Assembly: GCF_023078275.1 (NCBI RefSeq)
Contig: NC_062979.1
Coordinates: forward strand, 25,277,848 to 25,341,847
Source: Leguminivora glycinivorella
Taxonomy: Eukaryota; Arthropoda; Insecta; Lepidoptera; Tortricidae
Length of the DNA: 64,000 nt
Reading direction: 5' to 3'
Shown here: piece after piece, positions 20,113 through 32,540 of the stretch
How the letters are laid out: every line of letters begins with the position of its first letter
Numbering within the stretch: position 1 is the stretch's first letter
The notes under the pieces: model-generated
The model's database searches: none
Seen by the model: the letters and a program-made list of their open reading frames with translations, nothing else
Told to the model about the DNA's origin: nothing
Program-made: the position numbers and the translations under genes

Positions 20113-23100
20113 ACTAACATTTCCGAGAAAATACGATGGAAAATAATTATGCACGAGTCGACATGTAGGTAACGAAAACGTTAATAGCTCATGGTAGTGG
20201 CTGAAGTCTTAAATCTTTATACTACTCATATAAACATAAGGTTTTTAGGCAAAAGGGGTAATATCGCGAAATTATCGCAGCATCTCACCTGCCAGCAAAT
20301 TACGACCCTTTGACGGGAGATAACAAACCCTTTATTTTGCGAGGGCGGCTCCAAGCCAAAATCACTTTTACCCCCTTTTAATAAGCCACTCGCTACTGTT
20401 ATTTTACCCCATTGTTTGCCCTGTGTATATTGTTCGTTGATTTCGTGATGGTAGCCGGGTCTGCCAGATTTTTTTAACAATTGGAAGCCTTTTCAATCGA
20501 GTTGCGAGCGCAAACAGACGGAATTATAATAGGAAAGCGTGAGCGAATTATGTGTGTGTTTGAAACAGATTGGAAACCATAGATCTGACGTTTAATACTT
20601 TTGTAGCTTGGGTTCATGTACTGGATAAAAGATGACATCTAAGACTCTTACGAATTGAAAAGCGGATATGATTTAAGTTCCATGAATGTTTCGCTGTAGA
20701 TAAATCGTGGTTGGTAATGCTAGATTTTGTTTCGTTTGCTAGACGGCATTTTAAATATAGCGGGTCATTTCTGGAGACTAGCTCAGGACGAGGATAAGTC
20801 GCTCACTTGTTAAAGGGCTGATATTAGGGAGACGAGATCATTGATGAATATAATATAATCAAAGTGTTATCCTATCCTATGCTGTTCCTATATTTATGTT
20901 TGACTATGTTCCCCGCATATACTCGTACTACATGTGTTGTAAATGAGCTATGATTTCAGCTTTCTACAATCACTTTATTTATTATACAAGTGAATGTGTT
21001 TAACTATCTATGCGGGTCTTTCGAGGTATTCGCTAAAGAAATCACGCTTGCCATTTGCGCGAATTTAAAAACACGTGGACACAAACGAAAGCTACGAAAG
21101 CTACTCATCACGTACCACATAATTATCACAAGTTCGCATGTTGTCACGTGAAAATTGAGCCACGTCTGTTGTTTGTGCCGCGGATGATCGTCTAATCCCA
21201 CAACGCGTTGATAAACTGATCCAATTTGCGGGACGTGCCCTACATCTGATGTTTTGCTTCGGCCAAGGTTTACATTGGATAAAAAACCTTGCAATTTGAG
21301 GATTGTAGCTTATCGTAAATTGTCATTGCTCAATCATTAAATATTATACCATCCACATTATACCTTTATCTTTATATTCATTCGTCGTTGTTATTTCGGC
21401 ATCCCTTTATTCCTTTGTCTTTAAGTTAGGTAGGTAATACTATAATTAGCTAGATGCGACTTGTGCTGCCCTGACTTTTTATGATTTGTATGCAGTCAAA
21501 TTTGTTACAACGGCCGTCGTTAAGATTCCTTTTATTTAATTTGTGGTAATCAACACTACTATTTGTCGCACTATTCATATGTTGTTCGTGAAGAAACGTC
21601 TGCGATCGATAGTACTTATTTTTAAAGGAAAGATTGAAAAATTCACACCTCCGACAGCATTTTAGGCAGTTGGCAATTTCTATTGAAGGTTATTTTATTT
21701 AATACAAGCTTTCTTGAGCCTACCGTGTAAACCTGTCAATTTACAATGTATGTTGGTAGATCCAAGGTAAATAGTGATTCTCTCTACAGTAAATGAAGTT
21801 AAATGAGAGTATAGTCTAATCTTACAAGACAAAGCGATCCAATTTGTGGATGTGGGGCGCCCTACATTTGGTGTACTTCCACCAAGGTCCAGGATTATAT
21901 ATAGGACGAGACCTCGCTGGATGCAATTTACTGATATAACTTAATAGAAAACTGAATTCAAGTGCATTGATATATTTTATAACATTAGAAATATAATATA
22001 AGTACCTAAATAAGTTTTTTCTAAGTGCATGACTGGTCCAAAAGAACCACAATTTCAATACAAGTAATGCATTGAAGAAGTACCTACTTACCTAGTTCTT
22101 GGGTTTCAATTATGAAATGGTAAACCCATGGCGGACTTGATCTTAAACATCGGACAATATAAGAAAACACAACAATGTGTTAAAAACCACAATCCAATGT
22201 GTTAAAATACTTCTAATGCGTATGTGTTATCAGTGTTAAACAACTTACCAATCGTTATTGTTAAACCAACATAAAAAAAATGTTTTCATAATAATCATTT
22301 TTGTACCGACTACAACTTTTCTGCTTTGCCTAAAGGTTGACTAGTAAAAAAAAAAAAAAATTAAAATTTAATCTGTTTATTTCTAGAAACGTGCATGCAT
22401 TTATAATATACTTAACTGCTAATCTTAAATTGAAAAGATTATTTGAGTTAAGGAGTCTAGTTACATATGAATTGTTCTTTATTTTATTTATACATAATTA
22501 AGTTTTTTTCGTTTCGTAGAGAATGGCTTAAATAAATAAATAGGCGATTGCAAATTCATGATCATAATATCAAGTAATATTTATTAAATAATACTTACTG
22601 AACGCTTTAACTTGAAAATAACAAAACCTCCCTCAATACCATTTAAATAGCGTATCTATAACACTCAATGGAGTGACCATTAACTAAACTAAAATTAAAT
22701 TTCATCCTATCCACCAAAAAGCAGCGGAAATGACTTCAAGCCATGAAAGCCCACCTGCCGAACTCGAGTGGACAATGGTTTCCTACAAAAAGATGACTTT
22801 TAAATACGTACTTTTTTTTCAAATAACTTTTTTTGTTTGTATGGTGCCAGTGCGTCTGACTACGGGATCCACTTGTGCCCATTCATAAATTTCTACGTTC
22901 ATTCATACTTTATCTACGGTATGAATGGTATTGTCAGTTGTAATGGTACACTTCGACAAGTGTACATCAAAATTATTTTAAATAAATTCGCGTTAGAGTT
23001 GATTTTTAATTGTAGGCGGAGTTGCAAAGGTTTTTAAAGGGATATTGTTTGAATGAAATATGTGAATTATGTAGACTGTGTGTCAACTATGAATAGAATG

Positions 23101-24324
23101 GAATCTTAAAATAATTGTGTTAAATACGAAATAACAAGCTTATAAAGTTTTGCGAAGAATAATTGCCTTCGATTTGACTATTTTTGATTTGACAAAATTT
23201 ATGATTCACAGATTTTAATGTCTCATAACATAGAAATATGAAGATCAGATAATTAATAAATACGTTCTAGATCCGTTTTCGAGTTTTCGTCGTCTACCGT
23301 ACTCTGAACTGTCGCATTCCATTTGCAACCACAGCTGAAAATGATATAGCCTATCTATCCTCATAAATTTATCTACAATAATTATGCCACAATTATTTCC
23401 AGCCATTATCCAGTAACTAAACGCGGATCTTTGACCTCTGCCCTCGATGCAATGACTGTATTGACTCAAACTCACGCGCCTGCCACCGACGGCTCCCACG
23501 CACGAATTCGCTGTTTGCCGAACAACCATCATCCATCTAAAATCAAATAACGTAATTATTTGCTAAAAGCATTTATTATCTATGGAGGGACGCGCTGCCG
23601 CGTGGCCGCCATATTATCTAACTTCACTATTTTACCGCCCCATAAATGACATGACTACCTTATTTCAAATGTAATAAAGGTTCAATCTTTTTGAGCCTTG
23701 CTTTGGCAGCATCAAAGTTAAGCTTGTAAAAGCTCATATCGCCACGCGTTCTTTTCATTGGTATCTATTTGAATTTGGAATCCGTTCGAATGCTGAATTT
23801 GTTTTTCATCAGCCAGTTATTGTTTACGAGCGAGTTGTCATTAAGTGTGTTTCCTATTATCATCGCCGTATTTGTTGAAGGATTCGGTCAGAGTTCGAGA
23901 GGGGTGGGAACCGTTTGTTGATTTATTTCTGTATCACTAACAAGCCAATTAAATGGGGCTTTAAGAATATGTTATTTTGTATTATATAGGTCTTTGAGGT
24001 TTTTTGCTACGAAGGGCATTTGTTATAAAAATCAATATGTTCCCAAGTGCTTACTTTTTATCTGTCTCGTACTCAAATATTTGATGTTAAATTGTGCTAG
24101 GCGTTTGTGTCTTTTATAATTTGAATATTTAAACTACAAGAACTGTATATATGATAGTATTGAATTTGATAGTATAGATACCAAATTGACTACGCACTCA
24201 GAGGCTTCCTTATTTACTGGCCGCAGGATAATTTAAACTATGATGGTAGAGTCAGAAATCGGCAACTTCGTGTAGCGCAATAGGCTAATAGTAACGGGTT
24301 TAGGACGAAAAGCAATAAATGTAG
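20113..24324. other. Gene-poor stretch (4.2 kb)
   Basis: I recognise no gene. Two segments resemble each other: 21205-21275 ('gatccaatttgcgggacgtgccctacatctgatg') and 21836-21895 ('gatccaatttgtggatgtggggcgccctacatttggtg'), both followed by 'ccaagg'. They look like two decayed copies of one repeat of unknown type. A short A-run is at 22348. The remaining frames are short and without composition bias. Confidence 0.45.
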
Positions 24325-25235
24325 TCATTTAGTTACATATTTAATTTTTAATTTCATCACCCTCAAAACGAAATCAAAATTTGGTAACAAGATACATTGA
24401 AAAGGCCTATAACAAGTTGTGTGCAATTTGAATAAACCCTGGACTTGAATATTCAAGATCCCTAACCGTTTACAATCCATGTAAGATGAAGGCATTAAAA
24501 GTATCACGCCTGATTTTATTCCTTCACGGGCTTCATTTGTGTCTTTTACAATCTTAATATCAACAACTTCATTACTATCGCTTGACGAGTTCCAATTTTG
24601 AATAAAGTTTCCATTTATATTTCAGTAAATGCAACGTCAGCTGTAACGAACACTACTACCATTAAGGGCTTGTTACAGTAATTATTTAATTCAACTACAA
24701 CGCCAACTTTACTACCATCTACAAAACAAAAATCAATCAAACATCAACTTTATTCTCTTGAACTAAGGGACGTTGAAGTAAAAGAGGAACAGAATATAAA
24801 GGCGTGTATCCAATAACTCCAGCATCATGCTGACAACCGTGTGTTTTGTCACTGGTAATAGGTTACGGCTCTCAAAACTTATGTCACCCATCACGATTAT
24901 GATCATCACCCGAATAACTACCATCCCCCGTAAGTTTTACAGTTTATTCTTCTGTAATACTATTTTCGTTTCTTTCATCCTTTTCTTTATAAGCAGCTTC
25001 TGGATTATCTGAACTTACTTTTTCATTTTCATCCTTAACAAGTTCTCTTACAGTTGATTCTTTATTGACTGTTACCTGAGCTCTTACGTCTGTTTGTGTT
25101 GTTGTAGCTGTATCCAGATGGGAATCGGAGGACAATGCGATATCATTTGGCGGCGTAACGAAAGGAACGGGTTTGATGCTTGATAAATAGGGATTTGAGT
25201 TTGTTTCGTGTTTGCAAAAGTTTTGATCAGATTCG
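24325..25235 (-). pseudogene. Protein-like but interrupted stretch, function unknown
   Basis: On the minus strand several consecutive pieces look coding in composition but are separated by stops and frame changes. About 100 codons from 25235 to 24944 end ...DENEKVSSDNPEAAYKEKDE then RNENSITEE. After the stop the same frame continues KLTGDGSYSGDDHNRDG. A shifted frame reads QHDAGVIGYTPLYSVPLLLQ. After a possible acceptor (TTTTGTAG) comes DGSKVGVVVELNNYCNKPL, and finally NWNSSSDSNEVVDIKIVKD with TNEAREGIKSG near 24510. It could be a decayed gene or several small exons. No family is recognised, and chance cannot be excluded. Confidence 0.25.
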
Positions 25236-25604
25236 ATACGGCGACGGTGATTTTATTTTGATAGTTTTATGCGCATAGTATAAACATAAATAGTGTTTAT
25301 TGATATTTTATTTTAATTTGTATTGGAACAAAAGTTTAAATGATGTCGACTGCAATTAAGTATTCTATTGAGTCCTAATTTAACTTATTTTTTTATGTTA
25401 TTTCTAGTGATTCACTATATATAATCAAATATGGCTATGATGTTAGTGAAGATACTTATCATTTAAAGGAACCTCATTTCAGGTGACGTTCAGATGTCAA
25501 CAGTAACTAGGTACACTGTAACTTTTGCGATATTAATGCGGCGATGATAGTATTGTCAAATCGAGGAATAGGATCTTCTTTTGGATCATCATTTTATTTA
25601 TTTA

Positions 25605-25700
25605 TTTTATGCCATAGGATGCAAACAAGCAGACAGGTCGCCTGATGGTAAACTATCACTGTCATCCTTAGACACCCGAAACACAAAAAGAGTTGGCGGA
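25605..25700 (+). repeat. SINE-like repeat (GAGCAGACAGGTCGCCTGATG family), decayed copy
   Basis: AAGCAGACAGGTCGCCTGAT, then 'ggtaaactatcactg' and 'agacacccgaaacac', follow the word order of 2560-2690. It is truncated at the right. Confidence 0.55.
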
Positions 25701-25929
25701 TTAAACCAACAGTAGAAATAAAAAAATTCCTATTTAACGGTGCATTTTACTCGATATATATGATCCTTTTTCTGTGAAAGATAGGCTAGATCGGATAGGC
25801 TAGATAGAGAATGGAAACCAATTACAGTTGTCTGCGAGATAATGACGCTGGGATCAATTATCTACGGCTTCTACCACGAGTTGATTTTAAAATACATTAC
25901 TGGATAACGTAAAAGTCACGGAAAATTTA

Positions 25930-26163
25930 TACAGGGTGTCCCTAAAACCGACGCCAAAACGAAAAGGGGTCTTATAATTTGACCTTGATGAAAATGTCAT
26001 GGTTTTCAAGATATTGGCACTGTTTTTTTCTTTACGTTTCATAAATGAAACTGCTAATACATATCTCAAAAAACATGATGGTCAAATTCGCTTAATGTGA
26101 TGGCTAATGAGGGTGTCCTAACACTCTTTTTCGTTTTGGCATTGGTTTCAGGGACACCCAGTA
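25930..26163. mobile_element. 234-bp MITE with TACAGGGTGTCCC ends
   Basis: The left end TACAGGGTGTCCCTAAAACC continues to CGCCAAAACGAAAAG; the right end CTTTTTCGTTTTGGC continues to CAGGGACACCCAGTA, an inverted pair of about 38 bp with few mismatches. It has no coding capacity. TA at the ends suggests a mariner-type or similar non-autonomous element. Confidence 0.75.
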
Positions 26164-26169
26164 TAATTC

Positions 26170-26270
26170 TTGGTTTTAGTAAGTAACCATTTGGGGACGC
26201 TGTTCACATTTTCCGTAAAATGAATATCATTTGCGCTATCGAAAAATGTATTTGTATAATGAAAAACGAA
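26170..26270 (+). repeat. 'GGTTTTAGTAAGTAAC' dispersed repeat, copy 2
   Basis: TTGGTTTTAGTAAGTAACCA, then 'ggggacgctgttcacattttccgtaaaatgaatatcatttg', shares word order with copies at 8513, 44362 and 52041. Confidence 0.45.
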
Positions 26271-26309
26271 TGGTAGAGGCATTGGATGCTCGTGATGTGG
26301 ATAATAAAT

Positions 26310-26400
26310 TTTACAATTTTACAATTTTTTTTTTCTTTTTTTTTTTTTTTTTTTTTTATTTTACGGTAAACAATAAATCATTTCTATTCTATTCTATTCT
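26310..26400 (+). mobile_element. LINE-type 3' tail: T-run then AATAAATCATTTC(TATTC)n
   Basis: After a T-rich run (26320-26360) comes AACAATAAATCATTTCTATT, followed by ATTCT pentamers to about 26400. This resembles the AATAAATCATTTCATTTC tail of the LINE at 10378-10860 (there on the minus strand). No coding part remains. Confidence 0.45.
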
Positions 26401-27205
26401 ATACACAACATGTATAAAATATGATCGTTATTTAGCGAGCAGGTATTCCTAATATCAACCGAAGACAACATACTAAGCATATGAAGTAACGTTCAAGACG
26501 ATAAATATACCTACAGTTTCACGTTCAACACAGATCAAACTATTTAGGCCAAGGTCAAAATCTATGTTATATTTCATCTTACCCACTCTTAGCAGTAAGG
26601 GCAATTTGTATATCATTTTTGTAAAATTTAGGGATGAGTAGGTAATTTATTTTTAATGTAATAGAATAAAGAAATCTAGAAATAAGTAACATGATGGGAG
26701 ACAAAATATGTTTTTCTCAAACATGGTATGAAATATTGATGTTATGTGCCTTATAATTGGCAGCGAAGTATGACGTTGCAGGTGCGGCTAGGACGATTGA
26801 TAGATAATGGAATTTCATACAAACCTTGCAGGCCAAGGCCGGCAAAGTCCTCTTTTTTAATTTCCAAACACAGATAATTGTGACATAACATCCAGGTATT
26901 TAGCCAATTAAAAAAAAACTATAAGGGGCTTTATAGACGTGCCGACTGCAACTGGTAGGTACGGGCCCTAGACAATATTTGATTTTGGGTGCGTTTTCAT
27001 ACAAAAAAATTTTTTTTCGTTTTTTTTTTAATTTTTTTTTAACTTTTTGTTTTTTTATAAACGTATACGGCTTATCAAAGGGGAACGAAAATTCGATTAT
27101 TTTTGCGCTACGACGCACCGTTTAGGAGATACAGCCATCCAAAGTTACTATTTTCAGTAGACTTTATTTATTTCATACCATGTTTGAGAAAAGCACTATA
27201 CATAC
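26401..27205. other. No gene recognised
   Basis: AT-rich DNA with A- and T-runs around 27000-27060. The small Lys-rich minus-strand frame there is explained by those runs. Confidence 0.5.
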
Positions 27206-27283
27206 CTCGGCGGGAAATGGGGTTGCCCGCCTCAGACATATCCGTCTATATGTCTTCGGCCGGCAACCCCCTTTGTCCCGGCC
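27206..27283. other. GC-rich hairpin (78 bp, 22-bp core stem)
   Basis: The core 27219-27270 pairs GGGGTTGCCCGCCTCAGACA TA with the complementary TATGTCTTCGGCCGGCAACC CC, with three mismatches over 22 bp and a loop of only 8 bp. Flanks (CGGCGGGAAAT and TTTGTCCCGGCC) extend the stem with mismatches. It stands out sharply from AT-rich surroundings. It may be a tiny fold-back element or the stem of a structured RNA; no annotation can be assigned. Confidence 0.5.
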
Positions 27284-28117
27284 TCTGTAGTAATGTACTA
27301 TTTTTAAATTTATTTTTGTGTCCTAATAAATCCCATTCCCGTCCAAAATCTAAAATTTGTATGGGACCACATAAATTATCTCCAGAAAAGCCATAAATCG
27401 AGAAAAAATTCTTCCATATAGCTTGTATGAATAATGTAGGTACTTAAACTTTTCTTTTTCACATTCATTTTATACCAATCGATTTAATTCCTATTCAGCA
27501 TTAATAGTTTTCTAGGGGTCAACTTACGGTGTAGGTACTAAAAAGCCACAGAGCAATGAAAACATTTTCCATACATTTACTATGGAGGAAATGCAATGTA
27601 CTAAGTTTTTTTTTATACAAATACCGGTCAAACGAAGAGAACATAGATTCCGATTGATGGCGATAGATTGTTCCAACACTTCGACGAAACATATCAGAAG
27701 CTGATCACGTCTAAAACAGTCTTGTCTAAATAACTCGCTTGTCAATTTTAATGTGACTACATACAAAGAGTTTATAACCCGCAGTATCCCTGTTATAGTT
27801 TATTGGATATATCGACAAAGGACACAGGTGGCCTCGATAAAATAAACATTTATCACGTGTTAAAGCGACGATAAAATACGCGTTAACTGCGTTTTACGAG
27901 ATTCAATCAAATCGAATTTTTGAGGGTTATCACTTTTTGTGATAAAAGTAGAGTAGGTAGGTGCTTGAATGGTCGATTACTTACGTATACTTGATAGGTT
28001 TTACTATATATTATTTTTTTATTTGCCTTTTTACACTTGTTTCACACACGTCCATTAGTACGAAATTTTACAGAATATACTTGGAAAGTTCGACATAGGC
28101 ATACTAAGAATGCGAAG

Positions 28118-28247
28118 TAGGGTAAACTCTCCTCATTCGGTGACACGCCTAATTCGGTGAAACAACCAAAAATCGTCCTTCGGAATAGTGCTTCAAAACT
28201 TGTATCACCAAATTAGGCGTGTCACCGAATGAGGTGAGTTTACCCTA
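28118..28247. mobile_element. 130-bp palindromic MITE (TAGGGTAAACTC ends)
   Basis: The left arm TAGGGTAAACTCTCCTCATT continues CGGTGACACGCCTAATTCGGTGA. The right arm is its near-perfect complement, ending CACCGAATGAGGTGAGTTTACCCTA. The loop is about 45 bp. Terminal TA fits a Tc1/mariner-type MITE. Confidence 0.8.
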
Positions 28248-29553
28248 CCACTTTGCGTACTAGTACTACTATACTAGTGCTTAGTACATAAATATAGGTA
28301 TTCCATACTTGTCAGCTCAAAACAGACAGACAGTCCTTTCTTTATCTTTCTATAACGGGAGATTACTACGCGATAATTAGACATATCTGTGAAACGCAAA
28401 TCGTCATTTCTCTCACAATAAGTAGAAAATTTCCTTTTTGATCGAATTCACGCGTATCGTGATACATAAATCACATACTTAGTGCATTATCAAAATTATT
28501 GATCGACAAACGATCCATTGACACGAAACAACCCGCAGGCACAAAAGACCAATTCGTCATGTGCCCGCGCCCACCGTCACTCCATAGTTCCTTGATCAAA
28601 ATGCCGGGGATCTATAGATCCGCGTAATTCAATGGGCAATTCGTCTTGGGTACTTGTACTTTTGTATTTATTGTTATTTTAAGAATGGGATAGATGTAAG
28701 TGTAAGATTTAGAGCACTTAGCCGATTTTGAAACTAGTGTGTTCAGTCATTTGGACATAAATGATAAAAGGTGTGAGGAAGTAGAAGTGCTCGTGATAGT
28801 TGTGGCAAGTTTTGAAGTGCGGAAGGTCACATAAGTATTTTTTTTAATTCTTAAAGATATTACAAAGCCACGTGAAATGGCCAGAAACACGTGAAATGTT
28901 TTTTGATTTCATTTTATTTAAGCCAAAACAGAATAAGTACTTTAGTAGATACCTAAATATATTAAGTATGTTTTGTATCAGTAATAGAATGCTTCAATCA
29001 TTATCATTATTACGCCATTCGTTTTGACCATTCTTTCTGAGAATTTTACTGATATTTATTTATAACTGGATTTATAAAAAAAAATCTCTCAATATACATA
29101 ATAACATTTTTCGAATTATATGCCCACTAAAAGAAAAACTATTATTAGTAATTTAACCTTAGGTAATAAAGTAGTTAACTATGAGAACATAAAGTTCCGT
29201 TAAAACACATTATTATCTCCAATATCCATCGATCAACCATAACTTTAACCAACAACAAAATCATCCAGCGTGTAATTTATAATGTATTGATAACCCTTCT
29301 GCCATTACCAATAAACATGATACTAATATCAACACACTTTTAAAACTGTCCGCGTCAACATTACAACTTGTTTTGTGTCTGATAAGGTCAAAATTCTATT
29401 GACATTTTATAACATCCCTATAAGAATACAAGTTAGAAATTCAACTGATTGATTTTCAACCTCATGTTAAATGCAATAAGTCTCTTATTAGAACTTTAAA
29501 CTCATAGTTTCAGTAGAAATATAGCTTTTTACAAAATATAATAGTTGATTGAG
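28248..29553. other. No gene recognised
   Basis: AT-rich, without frames over 60 codons, tandem arrays or inverted elements that I can see. Confidence 0.5.
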
Positions 29554-29561
29554 GGTTGGGG

Positions 29562-30090
29562 TAGGGTTGCAAAAAAACGGTTCTTTTTCTGGCTTGAAAA
29601 AAAACATGAAAAAAAACCGTGAAAAAAAACAGTTTTTTTTCTGGAGTATGTTTTTTTTCTAAAGTACGAAATCTCAAAATTTGCAAAGTAGTTAATACAA
29701 AATACGGTTTTTTAGACTTAATGTTAACTATTAAACGAATTTAATCAAATAACTTTTATTTCTGGTCTTATAAAAGTAACATTTACGAAATCTGTAGTTG
29801 GTATATAGTTATCACTATTTACTGTTGGCAACACCACCGCCTCTCCACGCTACACGCAGCATCGGGGATTCCCCAATAAACGTTTGTATACTGAATGTTA
29901 ATTGAATTAAAATGTACGTGATTGTTATTGAAACACGTTACAACTCACGAAAAACCGCTATTGTCGTATTATTTGTTCATCTGAAAAAAAACCATATTTA
30001 GAAAAAAAACCATGGTGCTCGGTTTTTTTTCATGTTTTTTTTCACAATTCTGAAAAAAAACATTTGGTTTTTTTTCTATTTACAACCCTA
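29562..30090. mobile_element. 529-bp non-autonomous hAT-like transposon with 8-bp target duplication
   Basis: It begins TAGGGTTGCAAA and ends TTTACAACCCTA, short inverted ends of hAT style. It is flanked by a perfect 8-bp direct repeat GGTTGGGG (29554-29561 and 30091-30098), the hAT target-site length. The sub-terminal regions are packed with words such as GAAAAAAAACC and their complements (GGTTTTTTTTC), which fold back on each other; the middle part is unrelated AT-rich DNA. It has no transposase frame. Confidence 0.88.
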
Positions 30091-30494
30091 GGTTGGGGAA
30101 TAGATCCTGACGTAACCCCGGTCCGCACCTGTCATGCGAGATTAAGGGCTAAGTGTAGTAACGTTATACTGCAATTATATTTGTTTGCCAATAAAATTAC
30201 CCTGTTTTATACAGGATGCCCGTGACCTTGTACAGTACCTATTTAAGAATCGATAAACTTATTGGAGACGACATCATACAGAACAGAATATTAATTTGTA
30301 ATCAAATCAAGTGTAGCATGAGCTCAACTAGAATGCAGAGTGTTCAGGGTCAGCAACGCGCATGTAACTCCTCTGGAGTACGATTGTTTGCCACCGACAA
30401 AGTATTAATAAATGTAAACATTATGTAATATTTCCAGTGAACGTTGACAGCGTATTGACGTCGTTACAGGAAATTGCAACGAGTTCTTTCTGCG

Positions 30495-30654
30495 CAGGGT
30501 GGCTAGCCGAATGGCACAATCGCTCACGAAACGCTCACGAAACGAAGCGCTAGTAGATATCTATCTCTATCGCGCTTGCGTATTGGCGCGACAGAGCCAG
30601 CGGCGTATCGCTTTCGTTTGGCGTCGGAGAAATGCCATTCGGCTACGGGGCCTG
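30495..30654. mobile_element. 160-bp fold-back MITE 'GCCGAATGGC', copy 1
   Basis: The ends are CAGGGTGGCTAGCCGAATGG and TGCCATTCGGCTACGGGGCC TG. It contains the words CGCTCACGAAACG, GATATCTATCTCTATCGCG and CGCGACAGAGCCAG. It differs from the copy at 47303-47462 at only one position I can find, implying recent mobility. Confidence 0.85.
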
Positions 30655-30930
30655 TTTACATGAATAACGGAATGAGGTCCGCTCCGGTTATAACCCACCG
30701 AATCAAAAAATGAACACTTTTTACCCAGTAAATTCGGGTCAAACAATTTACCTAAATGAAGGTTTTCTCACTTCATGTTCAATGGATGCTGGTAAAGATC
30801 ATATACCCTTTATCATCTTTCACTTTACTGGCAACGTGCGTGAAGGAAGGGCTGATTGTCGCAACTGCAATAATCTTATGCTGGGCATGTCAAACATTAA
30901 TGCTAGCAGCAAATCGTTGGAAATACTCTA

Positions 30931-31101
30931 CTGCGTGCGTAGCCGAATGGCATTTCTCCGACGCCAAACGAAAACGAAACGCCGCGCCAGTTAGTCTGGC
31001 TCTGTCGCGCCAATACGCACGAGCGATAGAGATAGATATCTACTGGCGTTTCGTTTCGTGAGCGTTTCGTGAGCGTTTGTGCCATTCGGCTACGCACCCT
31101 G
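30931..31101. mobile_element. Fold-back MITE 'GCCGAATGGC', copy 2 (opposite orientation)
   Basis: The internal order is reversed relative to copy 1: GCATTTCTCCGACGCCAAAC comes first, then TCTGGCTCTGTCGCGCCAAT, and the GAGCGTTTCGTGAGCGTTT block last. It ends TGCCATTCGGCTACGCACCC TG. It lies only 280 bp from copy 1, so the two form a larger inverted pair. Confidence 0.85.
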
Positions 31102-32158
31102 TACTGTTAACTGTTAAGATTAAAATTAATGATAATGCGATGATGATGAACGCAGCGTTAAACGGAATTGTTGACACAAACGAGTTGGCGCATTTTCCCT
31201 ACAAAATGAGTGTAAACTGTACGTGACAAACGCATGGCGTTTGACGTTGCAACTGTCGCATATAAAAGAACCGCGCGAACGACATTAAAAGTGCGGTCCG
31301 GAACGGGAATGAGCCAACCCCGCCGTTTGCCACTTCTGAAACAATTTCATCGCGCTGTTCCGTTTCTTATTGCATTTCCTCTTTTTCCAATTACGGCCAA
31401 TCTCGTTTGCGTACGAATTTCGCATTACGACATTCGACACATTTCGTCCTTACATAACGGTGGTAGGATTTATTTTGGTGTGGCTGTGGAAACGAGGTTA
31501 CCGTTTGGTTAAACTTGATGTTTACGGATTGAATAATTTCGTGTACAGCGAGAAATGCAATTGAATTTGGTTCAGTCAACGTTCTTTTCTTTTGAATAAC
31601 GAGTATTATAATGAGAATTTTAGTATAACATTATATTGTCGAGCGTATAGCCCTTTCAAATGTTTTGAGAGTTTCGAGATAACAGATGCACTGATGCCGT
31701 TCGCATATCTGCAGTTATACATTTGAGACCACCATCTCCATCGTTGATTAATCCGGAGACGAAGTGTTGATAGTATTCTCTTGCAGATTTAGACTAATTA
31801 TTTATTCTAATTAGATCCATTGTCATCACGTGATCATCGTAAAATTTGGAAAATTGACCTCTCTAGGTTGGTGAGTGTTTTGTGTGTTTATTTCGTTGAA
31901 AACTAGAATCGCGCCCCAGAGGCCAGGTTCCAGGAGCGCATAAAAGATGAAGCAATCCCATCCGCGCTATCGCTCCCCCGACGCGCGTGAACTGCCGTCG
32001 ACTGCATTACTAAACGCAATGTCTGTTTACCAGTTACCTTTAACTTTACGCGTGTGAAAAATGTGAATGTTTTAAAGAAAAACACAAAGATTTGAGGATA
32101 ATCGTGTGGGAATACCGCCTGAATAAAAAGCAACACGCAATCCAGCCGGGCACTACAC
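31102..32158. other. Downstream flank of gene A, no gene recognised
   Basis: The modest frames on both strands between 31234 and 31580 overlap and show no domain. Confidence 0.45.
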
Positions 32159-32161
32159 TAA

Positions 32162-32289
32162 GTGCGTTTTCACATTTCACGTTATCGGATGTCGGACCGA
32201 TATCCCATACATTACAGGCGCCATCTTGGACTTTTTCCATTGAAATCTTTCCGACATCCGATGTCGGATCGGATAATGTGAAAACGGAC
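32162..32289. mobile_element. 128-bp PIF/Harbinger-like MITE, copy 2 (TAA target duplication)
   Basis: The ends GTGCGTTTTCACATTTCACG and (reversed) GTCCGTTTTCACATTATCCG enclose the words TCGGATGTCGGACCGATATC and GGCGCCATCTTGGA, also present in the copy at 2974-3106. TAA flanks both sides (32159-32161 and 32290-32292), a 3-bp TWA duplication. It lies just past the 3' end of gene A. Confidence 0.8.
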
Positions 32290-32417
32290 TAAGTCTAGAG
32301 AGAATCAAATGAAAGTTACTAACTTTAACGGACTCCTAATACCTCATCCAAATACCTAAAATTAAATAGCAGTAGGCAGAAAAACAACAGTAACTTAAGG
32401 CGCAAAAAAAATATTTA

Positions 32418-32540
32418 TCAATTAACATTATAACTTTTTCTCCTACTGCCACACAAAGTGAAACGGCTGGTAGTGGCAAGTTCTGCGGTGTCCTCCATGG
32501 AGGCCACCACGAACGGAAGCTGCCCCCACACTACTGCCGC
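32418..32540 (-). pseudogene. Extra partial copy of the gene A terminal exon (exon 6')
   Basis: It directly abuts and slightly overlaps exon 6. Its first 37 bases repeat the start of exon 6 (GGCAGTAGTGTGGGGGCAGC versus GGCAGCAGTGTGGGAGCAGC-like sequence). About 75 nt encoding most of TM12 are then missing, and the tail reads SMEDTAELATTSRFTLCGSR, then RKSYNVN and TGA. The ending matches gene B's FRSKSYNIR. The base before it is preceded by CTCGGCAG, a possible weak acceptor. Spliced from exon 5 (phase 0) it is open for 40 codons to its stop. It is either a remnant or an alternative terminal exon. Confidence 0.7.

Noticed and set aside
19951..20154. Cys/Leu/Ser-rich minus-strand frame
   Set aside because: It is a translation of a CAGA microsatellite in a dispersed repeat.
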